Positions 8,801-13,079 of a stretch of DNA of 13,079 nucleotides are shown piece by piece. The DNA lies in the NCBI GenBank assembly GCA_029007015.1, contig JAQXHB010000061.1, forward strand, positions 1-13,079. The letters are read 5' to 3'. The DNA is from Bacillota bacterium (lineage in GTDB: Bacteria > Bacillota > Clostridia > Oscillospirales > Acutalibacteraceae). How positions within the stretch are numbered: the first letter of the stretch is position 1; each line of letters opens with the position of its first letter. The notes under the pieces are model-generated. The model saw only the letters and a program-made list of their open reading frames with translations, did not search any database and was not told the origin of the DNA. The translations under genes and the position numbers were made by a program.

Positions 8801-8961
8801 TTGCGGTCGGCAAACCGCTCCGAAACGCTGTCGACCTCGACCGAATTTACCCTTACCGTAGATTTTGCCTTACCGGTGCGGTCGGGTGAGCGTCGAGGCT
8901 TGTTCAACTGCTCAATAGGCGTATCAAAGTCAAAATTGAGTTGGTTATCTGTTTTGCTCAA
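5860..8961 (-). CDS. Degenerate P1B-type ATPase-like membrane protein with long acidic N-terminus
   Basis: I choose TTG at 8961-8959, nine bases after GGGAG (1033 residues); the TTG three codons earlier abuts the Shine-Dalgarno sequence. Residues 1-490 are mostly Pro/Glu/Asp/Thr-rich and probably disordered, with one helical segment (about 308-375) resembling sigma-70 region 2. Membrane segments lie near 499-519, 523-543, 560-580, 583-599, 676-694, 700-720, 979-1000 and 1005-1025, the P1B layout. The ion-site region reads MCVGAP (P715) instead of CPC. The DKTGT site is DGNEL (D758). A VGNRM nucleotide-domain strand is present near 839-843, while TGDN is TNDC (909-912). TGES and GDGxxND are absent. 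The Asp survives, but no pump cycle looks possible. It follows rlmB by 30 nt, so the two are likely co-transcribed. Function unknown; sensing or scaffolding is conjecture. Confidence 0.85.
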   Translation of the reverse strand: MSKTDNQLNFDFDTPIEQLNKPRRSPDRTGKAKSTVRVNSVEVDSVSERFADRKNPDRPSRPVPNALTVDEVIGSNSAVKNSGNTTEPTVDKPTIDKPTADTYDTIPMHHSSPAQYGDYSDAAQMIFRNMRKRLADADLPANEAGAQPTAADDSTGAPRFKFNDNTAAPTAEENSVFFHFSDEAEKPVPPESESETAAHSDEAEAHPDEPSIVGAETDKQETASETNADEHNAHQFNIESLINSVQEQEDSEYEAITPDFAVKSADSKKVLVPIMPDEEEVQDPEDRFVAEIAAAIKDSQPTENELKTQHLIEQFSHLVPSIVGQYDIPEQELERAYSVAANGLEQAAENHPGADGMQFEQWASRDIEYAIQSAGFVRADRSAADETAAEQPKQNTDDTFDFSAIRAAAEGVVSDAADLGATAVFTAGAVSGAVADTAAKGTFEQASPFASPVYKRDIDFDADDGGEDDYADDEGFETVDDPSAVMDEFASRRRSLRLRSVFTAIITAALFALAAVPIISVGSSVFFTVTAVLTAVAMIINFNTVMSFFSMFRLSFGADTAPAVASVLSLAQSVVFAVTGASTASVMFAAAACLSLLFDDLGKLSLVRRTLLNLDLIANDEIKQATVLIDEPQSSVIVNDADFGDALISGRRNVIDLKGYVAHAFSPDMYESMSGRLFAITFATALIIGTLLSIRTGKPINFLTGMCAAMCVGAPVSSLFCNNRALSKTCSKLRGYGTVLTGFDAAERIGESNVLVLDGNELFHDEFVTLHDIKSFGNAPLDQAILDAAAVLLDKQAPMSGMFYNIIGGKLALLPNVDSVVYEERMGLTGWTGGRKIIVGNRMIMEAHGVAVPPIDVDRKILQKGYRPVYVATEGKLSALFVVSYHPDEELLGSVQAAVETGMTVCVRTNDCNIDEMTVADAYGIYRESVKIMTADSTAAYDASTADGESEQALMCGKTTKGFVRGVIGAYRLQRNISVSSVMQAVFMCLGLGALLALSIIGKSDYINVFTVSIYNVVSGILSYAVHFFRKTV
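8665..8694 (-). repeat. 15-bp tandem repeat, two units, inside the pseudo-ATPase gene
   Basis: Two adjacent units (8665-8679 and 8680-8694, GGTCGGCTTATCGA plus T or C on the plus strand) differ at one base. They encode DKPTI/DKPTA in the disordered N-terminal region, and a partial third unit follows. Being in frame, it can change length without breaking the gene. Confidence 0.75.
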
Positions 8962-8991
8962 AATTAACAACTCCCAATTGTAAAATTATCG

Positions 8992-9747
8992 TTACATGCG
9001 TGAACGCATTATATCGTACATCAGCACCCCTGCGGCTACCGATGCGTTAAGCGATGTGATTTTGCCCTTCATAGGCAGCGACACCACAGTGTCGCACTTG
9101 TCCCTGACCAGGCGACCGACGCCCTTACCCTCAGAGCCAATGACCAGCGCCGCCGCACCTGAGTAGTCAACCGAGCGGCTGTCCTCGCCGTTCATATCGG
9201 CCGCATATACCCAAACGCCCTCGCTTTTTAGTCGATCAATTTCGGCTGCGATATTGGTCACACGCGCAACATTCATGTACTCTAGCGCGCCGCAGGCCGA
9301 CTTTGCAACCGCAAAATTGAGTCCTACCGAGCGCCGCTTTGGGATTATCACCCCGTGAGCACCGCAAATCTCTGCGGTGCGTATGATTGCGCCCAGGTTG
9401 TGTGGGTCCTCAATCTCATCGCAAATGATGATGAAAGGCGACTCTCCGCGCTCGCGCGCCGTGTTGAGAATATCGTCAACGGTGCAGTAATCCTTCATAG
9501 CGGCAACGGCAATGACTCCCTGATGGTTGGTCGACGGGCACATGGCCGACAACTTTTCGGGTGCGACCTCTTTGATGGGGATGCCGCGCTCGTGCGCCAT
9601 GGCAATTATGGGGCGCATACTGCCCCCGGAGCGGCCGCGCTCGATAACCAGCCGGTCGATTTGTCTGCCGGAGCGCAGTGCCTCGGTAACCGAGTTGCGG
9701 CCGGCAATATAGCCGTCGCCGGTTGATTTGTCACTTTTGATTTCCAA
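8992..9747 (-). CDS. rlmB: RlmB/TrmH-family 23S rRNA 2'-O-ribose methyltransferase
   Basis: A 251-residue SPOUT methyltransferase, full family length. An N-terminal substrate-binding domain (IAGRNSVTEAL from about residue 14; HQGVIAVAA near 75) precedes the SPOUT knot. Motif 1 is IEDPHNLGAIIRTAE (about 112-126, with N and R), motif 2 ALVIGSEGKGV (about 201-211), and motif 3 LPMKGKITSLNASVAAGVLMY (about 225-245). RlmB methylates the 2'-hydroxyl of G2251 (E. coli numbering) in the 23S peptidyl-transferase loop; paralogous TrmH-family enzymes look similar, so the exact target is inferred. The start is TTG at 9747 with AAGGA about 12 bases upstream; an in-frame stop shortly upstream rules out a longer protein. 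It heads a minus-strand unit with the pseudo-ATPase gene 30 nt downstream. Confidence 0.92.
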   Translation of the reverse strand: MEIKSDKSTGDGYIAGRNSVTEALRSGRQIDRLVIERGRSGGSMRPIIAMAHERGIPIKEVAPEKLSAMCPSTNHQGVIAVAAMKDYCTVDDILNTARERGESPFIIICDEIEDPHNLGAIIRTAEICGAHGVIIPKRRSVGLNFAVAKSACGALEYMNVARVTNIAAEIDRLKSEGVWVYAADMNGEDSRSVDYSGAAALVIGSEGKGVGRLVRDKCDTVVSLPMKGKITSLNASVAAGVLMYDIMRSRM

Positions 9748-9788
9748 AATATATAATCATCCTTCCGTGGATAGACACAGTTATTAGA

Positions 9789-9841
9789 ATTATAACTATA
9801 CACATAAAGTATAACATACAATTGACCAAAAGAAAAGACAA
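9789..9841 (-). promoter_or_regulatory. Probable promoter region of rlmB, exact hexamers unclear
   Basis: An AT-rich stretch with several overlapping candidates on the minus strand: TTGTCT (9841-9836) with TATGTT (9818-9813) at 17 nt; TATACT (9813-9808); and a perfect TATAAT (9794-9789) without a good -35. One of these probably drives rlmB, but the sequence does not decide which. Confidence 0.35.
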
Positions 9842-9891
9842 ACTTTGCTATAAACCGATAATTTTTGCCAAAACTGCCGTATAATTTCTGT

Positions 9892-9925
9892 AAAAGGAAA
9901 GCGGCCGACCGCTTGGCCGACCGCT
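9892..9925 (-). terminator. Intrinsic terminator of the recombinase gene
   Basis: On the minus strand AGCGGTCGGCC (9925-9915) pairs with GGTCGGCCGCT (9910-9900) around a 4-nt loop: 11 pairs including two G-U wobbles, followed by TTTCCTTTTA. As plus-strand RNA the wobbles become A-C mismatches, so it is built to act on the minus strand, 20 nt after the recombinase stop. Confidence 0.78.
9903..9925. repeat. 11-bp direct repeat within the terminator
   Basis: GGCCGACCGCT occurs twice, at 9903-9913 and 9915-9925, separated by one T. It is partly a by-product of the near-palindromic stem but is an exact direct repeat at the edge between the accessory block and the core block. Confidence 0.6.
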
Positions 9926-9945
9926 CTGGAAATAGGTCAACTGAC

Positions 9946-11658
9946 TTATTTCATGCTGTTTTCGTAGGACTCAATCATCTTCTTAAAAGTGTGTCCCGTA
10001 CGACCCGTGAACATCTCCGCGTCCTCTGAACCCGCATTACTGCGGGATTTTAAGCGTTTAAGCATTCCCTCAAAAACCTCGCCCGTAAATATCTTAATTT
10101 GAAGATTTACGGTGTCTCCGTCTGCAGGCGTCACATAAATCTTGTCGATATATTTATTTACAAAGTCGGCGTTAACAATCCCCTCTGCCGCATCCTTTTC
10201 GGCGTTTTTTAGAACCTTTCTGATGGTGTTAATATGCTTTTTGTATTCCTCGCGGGACTCCTGCTTTTCACCGATTTCGGCAAGTTCTCGCTCGAATCCC
10301 AGTATCTCTGCTTCAATCCGCCTGTTCATTTCACCGAAACTTTTGTTGCTTATATTACCCTCGGTTACCAGTTCAAGCAGTTTTGACTTGCGCTTATTTA
10401 AGGAGTCAATTTTTTTGTTTATATTTTCTACGGCAAATCCTAAATCTTCGCCCATTTCCAACTGCTTTAACATTTCGGTGTATTCCTCCACCATTTTTTC
10501 GGCGGTGTCGGAGGTATCCTTAAAAGCCGCAAAAAGTACGGGCTTTAATTCGCTTTCGTAAAGAGGGAAGGAGGGACATGAGTCGGCGCCGCCCATTATC
10601 TTTCCGCTGCATACCCATTTTGAGTTTATATTGCCGCCTTTATCTTTGCTGTCTTTGCGGTAATAAGCGCGACCGCAGTGGGTACAGATAAGCTTGCCGG
10701 TAAGCAAATTGCGGTGGTTGCAACGGTTTTGGCGGTTTTTAACATCCTTGCTTCTGCGGGCTAACACCTCGTTGGCCTTGTCCCATAATTCCTCGCTTAC
10801 AATGGCAGGGACAATTTCGCCCGTTTCATCCTTGAACATAACCCATTCTTCGGGGGGCAAAAACTTCTGCTTTTTGGTGAACATATCGACAATCCTCACC
10901 TTGTTACCCACATAATACCCCTTGTATTTTGGGTTGGAAATGGTGTTGGACATTGTAGAGTGGCAGATTTTTTTGCCGTTTAAGTTGCGGTAACCCTTCT
11001 CCCAAAACAGGTTTTCAAGTTGTTTCATACTGTACTGGTCACTGGCATACAGTTCAAACAATTCACGCACCATAGGTGCCTCGGTTTCATCAATCACAAG
11101 TTTTTTGTTTTCCTTTTTGTAGCCAAACATTCTGCTGTTTCCCAGTACAACCGATTTCTTTATCGCCTCTTGATGACCGAATTTTACACGGCTTGACAGT
11201 TTTCTAAGCTCGTCTTGAGCAATACCCGACATTATGGTTAAACGAAGCTCCGAGTCCTCGTCCAAAGTGTTGATGTTATCATTTTGAAAAAAGACACCCA
11301 CACCGTAGTTTATAAGGTCACGGGTAAACTGAATACTGTCAACCGTATTACGGGCAAAACGGGTGATTTCCTTGGTGATTATAAGGTCGAACTGCCCTAA
11401 CTTTGCGTCCTTAATCATACGGTTAAAGTTATCTCGTTTGGCGGTGGATATGCCCGAAAGCCCCTCATCAATATAACCCTCAACATATTTCCAAGCCTTG
11501 TTTTTCATTATAAAATTTTTGTAGTAAGAAACTTGGTTGTCGAGGGAGTTTAACTGCTCGTCCTTTTCGCTGGAAACACGGGCGTAAAATGTCACCCGCA
11601 TAGGTATATCATAGATACTGTTTGTTTTCATTAAATTTCTGACATTTAAAATATCCAT
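9946..11658 (-). CDS. Large serine recombinase (site-specific integrase/transposase)
   Basis: A 570-residue large serine recombinase. The ATG at 11658 follows AGAGG by 10 bases; a TTG six codons upstream is also in frame but lacks a site. The catalytic resolvase domain (about 20-170) has YARVSSEKDEQLNSLDNQ with nucleophile serine about S29, then EGLSGIS and TRFARN. The recombinase domain (about 180-300) contains FGYKK and ISNPKYKGYYVGN. A zinc ribbon has C325, C328 (CTHC), C350 and C361. A long coiled coil (about 385-490) is the subunit-interaction arm typical of integrases such as TnpX and phage integrases. Domain order and length are complete, so it looks intact. It ends in its own terminator and is transcribed from a promoter overlapped by an inverted repeat. 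Coding DNA is AT-richer than the core block, suggesting transfer. No other transfer or phage genes are visible in the window, and att sites were not identified. Confidence 0.94.
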   Translation of the reverse strand: MDILNVRNLMKTNSIYDIPMRVTFYARVSSEKDEQLNSLDNQVSYYKNFIMKNKAWKYVEGYIDEGLSGISTAKRDNFNRMIKDAKLGQFDLIITKEITRFARNTVDSIQFTRDLINYGVGVFFQNDNINTLDEDSELRLTIMSGIAQDELRKLSSRVKFGHQEAIKKSVVLGNSRMFGYKKENKKLVIDETEAPMVRELFELYASDQYSMKQLENLFWEKGYRNLNGKKICHSTMSNTISNPKYKGYYVGNKVRIVDMFTKKQKFLPPEEWVMFKDETGEIVPAIVSEELWDKANEVLARRSKDVKNRQNRCNHRNLLTGKLICTHCGRAYYRKDSKDKGGNINSKWVCSGKIMGGADSCPSFPLYESELKPVLFAAFKDTSDTAEKMVEEYTEMLKQLEMGEDLGFAVENINKKIDSLNKRKSKLLELVTEGNISNKSFGEMNRRIEAEILGFERELAEIGEKQESREEYKKHINTIRKVLKNAEKDAAEGIVNADFVNKYIDKIYVTPADGDTVNLQIKIFTGEVFEGMLKRLKSRSNAGSEDAEMFTGRTGHTFKKMIESYENSMK

Positions 11659-11698
11659 TGCTGTTTCGCCTCTCAAAAGGTATTTGTATCATCATCTG

Positions 11699-11733
11699 TT
11701 TTACTGACATTATATCACGCTTTTTCAGTAAAA
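11699..11733. promoter_or_regulatory. Perfect 9-bp inverted repeat over the recombinase promoter (putative operator)
   Basis: TTTTACTGA (11699-11707) and TCAGTAAAA (11725-11733) are exact reverse complements with a 17-nt gap. They cover the -10, the whole spacer and the edge of the -35 of the recombinase promoter. The geometry fits a dimeric repressor site or recombinase self-repression. An att half-site or RNA hairpin are alternatives, but the right arm lies upstream of the transcript start. Confidence 0.6.
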
Positions 11734-11737
11734 TCAA
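11709..11737 (-). promoter_or_regulatory. Promoter of the serine recombinase gene
   Basis: TTGATT (11737-11732), a 17-nt spacer and a perfect TATAAT (11714-11709) on the minus strand, about 50 nt before the ATG. Confidence 0.78.
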
Positions 11738-11788
11738 TAAAAAAAATTTAGTAATTTGTAATTTTTGTTGATTTATATGTTTAATTTG

Positions 11789-11817
11789 TTGACAAAGAAT
11801 GGGCTTTGTGGTAAAAT
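11789..11817 (+). promoter_or_regulatory. Promoter of the aminotransferase leader
   Basis: A consensus TTGACA (11789-11794), a 17-nt spacer and TAAAAT (11812-11817). Transcription would start near 11824, about 300 nt ahead of the aminotransferase ATG. It is divergent from the recombinase promoter, with about 50 bp between the two -35 elements. Confidence 0.8.
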
Positions 11818-11823
11818 AATCGT

Positions 11824-12122
11824 GAGATAATTGTTATATTGGGATGAGTGTGCGGAATTTTGCAAACTTGCGGAAGAGTAGGAAAAAACCAATGCGGCTT
11901 TCAGTACATAAAAATGTAGGCAGAGCCGTTTACCTAGCCTTTAGTATGCTCAAAAAGCGGCAAAATCTTGTGATGCATTTAACCAATATAGGTATATCCT
12001 CTATCGGTTTTTTAAGTTTTATTTGTCTTTTATGCATCCCCGATACAATTATCATTGTTTGCCGAAATGCAAATATCCCTTTAAAATACGGGTGTTTTCG
12101 ACAACGGAGGAGAGACTTACAA
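11824..12122 (+). promoter_or_regulatory. Structured leader with attenuator upstream of the aminotransferase gene
   Basis: About 300 nt of leader RNA contain two clear structures. A two-part hairpin at 11895-11928 has an outer stem CGGCT/AGCCG, a 5x5 internal loop and an inner stem TACAT/ATGTA closed by AAAA. An intrinsic terminator follows at 11981-12013. A perfect 7-bp pair GATGCAT (11972-11978) / ATGCATC (12032-12038) brackets the terminator. The layout of promoter, folded RNA, terminator, then gene is that of a riboswitch or protein-controlled attenuator. I do not recognise a known riboswitch class. A frame with no stop also runs through the leader into the aminotransferase (first ATG at 11844), but its product (SVRNFANLRKSRKK...) looks non-coding and lacks a Shine-Dalgarno site. 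Confidence 0.5.
11981..12013 (+). terminator. Intrinsic terminator inside the leader (attenuator)
   Basis: AACCAATATAGG (11981-11992) pairs with CCTCTATCGGTT (11998-12009) around a TATAT loop: 10 of 12 positions pair, and the stem runs directly into TTTTTT (12008-12013), then more T-rich sequence. It lies about 185 nt after the predicted transcription start and 110 nt before the aminotransferase. Confidence 0.7.
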
Positions 12123-13079
12123 ATGGAACCATTCAAAAACAGAATATGGCTTTCATCACCGACAATGCACGGCGGTGAAATTAAATATATGACAGAAGCA
12201 TACGAAACAAATTGGATGTCAACCATAGGTGAAAACATCAACGAGGTTGAACGAATGGCTTGTGAAAAGGTCGCCTGCAAGTATGCAGTTGCTTTATCTT
12301 GCGGCACTGCGGCACTGCATCTTGCGGTTAAGCTTGCCGGAATAAAGCCGGGGGATACGGTCTTCTGTACCGATATGACCTTTGCGGCTACCGTCAACCC
12401 CGTGATGTATGAAAAGGCGACTCCTGTGTTTATTGATACAGAGTATGATACTTGGAATATGGACCCAAAAGCCCTTGAAAAAGCGTTTGAGCTTTATCCT
12501 AATACCAAGGCAGTAATCGTGGCAAATCTTTATGGTACGCCCGCGAAATTTGACGAAATACTGGAAATATGCGAAAAGCACGGCGCTGTGCTTATAGAGG
12601 ACGCGGCGGAATCTCTGGGAGCTACATATAACGGAAGACAAACGGGTACTTTCGGCACATACAATGCAATTTCATTTAACGGCAATAAAATTATTACCGG
12701 TTCTTCCGGCGGTATGCTCTTAACGGACGATAAATCGGCGGCTGATAAGGCGCGCAAATGGTCTACACAGTCAAGAGAAGACGCGCCTTGGTACAACCAC
12801 GAGGAGGTAGGCTACAACTACCGTATGAGCAATGTTATTGCGGGGGTTGTAAGGGGGCAGTTCCCGCATCTTGAGGAGCATATTAAACGCAAAAAGGAAA
12901 TATATTTCAGATATAAAGAAGGCTTAAAGGATTTGCCTGTAAGTATGAATCCTTATGACGGGAAAAAGTCCGAGCCGAATTTCTGGCTTTCCTGCCTTAT
13001 TATCGATAAAGACGCTATGTGTAAACAGGTCAGGAGCGACAGCGAGGCATGCTTTGTAAGCGAAAAGGGTAAGTCCTGC
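12123..13079 (+). CDS. DegT/DnrJ/EryC1/StrS-family PLP aminotransferase (3' end beyond window)
   Basis: The first 319 codons of a PLP-dependent nucleotide-sugar aminotransferase; the gene runs off the right edge with no stop. The ATG is preceded by GGAGGAGAG (12106-12114). The N-terminus LSSPTMHGGEIKY, then SCGTAALHLAV (59-69) binding the PLP phosphate, EDAAESLGATYNG with the PLP-ring aspartate D160, and the Schiff-base lysine K189 in FNGNKIITG are all present, followed by YNYRMSNVIAG. Relatives (PglE, LegC, PerA type) convert 4-keto-sugars to amino sugars for capsule, O-glycan or pseudaminic/legionaminic/bacillosamine-type sugars. It is probably the first gene of a glycan operon: it has its own promoter and a long attenuated leader. 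Codon use is AT-richer than the gdhA-rlmB block. The exact sugar substrate cannot be told. Confidence 0.93.
   Translation, partial: MEPFKNRIWLSSPTMHGGEIKYMTEAYETNWMSTIGENINEVERMACEKVACKYAVALSCGTAALHLAVKLAGIKPGDTVFCTDMTFAATVNPVMYEKATPVFIDTEYDTWNMDPKALEKAFELYPNTKAVIVANLYGTPAKFDEILEICEKHGAVLIEDAAESLGATYNGRQTGTFGTYNAISFNGNKIITGSSGGMLLTDDKSAADKARKWSTQSREDAPWYNHEEVGYNYRMSNVIAGVVRGQFPHLEEHIKRKKEIYFRYKEGLKDLPVSMNPYDGKKSEPNFWLSCLIIDKDAMCKQVRSDSEACFVSEKGKSC

Noticed and set aside
9840..9890. Plus-strand promoter with TATAAT at about 9880
   Set aside because: No acceptable -35 at 16-18 nt and no plus-strand gene downstream.
11699..11733. Inverted repeat read as a terminator or as insertion-sequence terminal repeats
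   Set aside because: There is no T-run at a gene end and no transposase lies between the arms; the overlap with the promoter favours an operator.
11850..11940. Cyclic-di-GMP-I (GEMM) riboswitch, suggested by GCAAAC and GGCAGAGCCGTTTACC
   Set aside because: The required ACGCAAAGC segment and the tetraloop-bearing helix are not present in the right order, so the resemblance is superficial.
11930..12397. 155-codon minus-strand open frame near the leader
   Set aside because: It overlaps the start of the clear aminotransferase gene and the leader terminator, and shows no domain or ribosome binding site.

Overview
The window looks like a chromosomal segment of a Gram-positive anaerobe of the class Clostridia, possibly a gut Oscillospirales/Ruminococcaceae-type organism; this is inferred from the gene set, not proven. 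Supporting signs are strong GGAGG-type ribosome binding sites, several TTG starts, an AbrB/SpoVT-type regulator with a Cys4 tail, a single-domain OGG1-type glycosylase, paired RlmD-type methyltransferases and a large serine recombinase. The central block (about 420-9750) is GC-rich; both flanks are visibly AT-richer.

Left (1-3094, minus strand): a TRAM-containing RlmD-type 23S rRNA uracil methyltransferase is followed 38 nt later by a TRAM-less paralogue. The AT-rich C-terminal tail of the paralogue leads, 17 nt on, into a gene cut by the window edge (AIPR-like guess). This pattern fits an old integration at the 3' end of a rum-type gene. Divergently, on the plus strand (3127-4611), gdhA (NADP-type glutamate dehydrogenase) has its own promoter and a strong bidirectional terminator.

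Centre (4610-9841, minus strand): rlmB, then a 1033-residue membrane protein, then an AbrB-type regulator, then an OGG1-type 8-oxoguanine glycosylase. The large protein is the most unusual gene. It has the layout of a P1B-type ATPase but every catalytic signature is missing or altered. Its long acidic cytoplasmic N-terminus contains a segment that aligns without gaps to sigma-70 region 2. The AbrB gene has its own consensus promoter, and a terminator sits directly in front of the ribosome binding site of the glycosylase gene.

Right (9892-13079): an AT-richer accessory block with a large serine recombinase (minus strand), whose promoter is covered by a perfect 9-bp inverted repeat. Divergent from it is a consensus promoter with a roughly 300-nt leader that contains an intrinsic terminator, followed by a DegT/DnrJ/EryC1/StrS sugar aminotransferase that runs off the window. 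The aminotransferase is probably the first gene of a surface glycan locus controlled by attenuation. No tRNA, rRNA or CRISPR array was seen.
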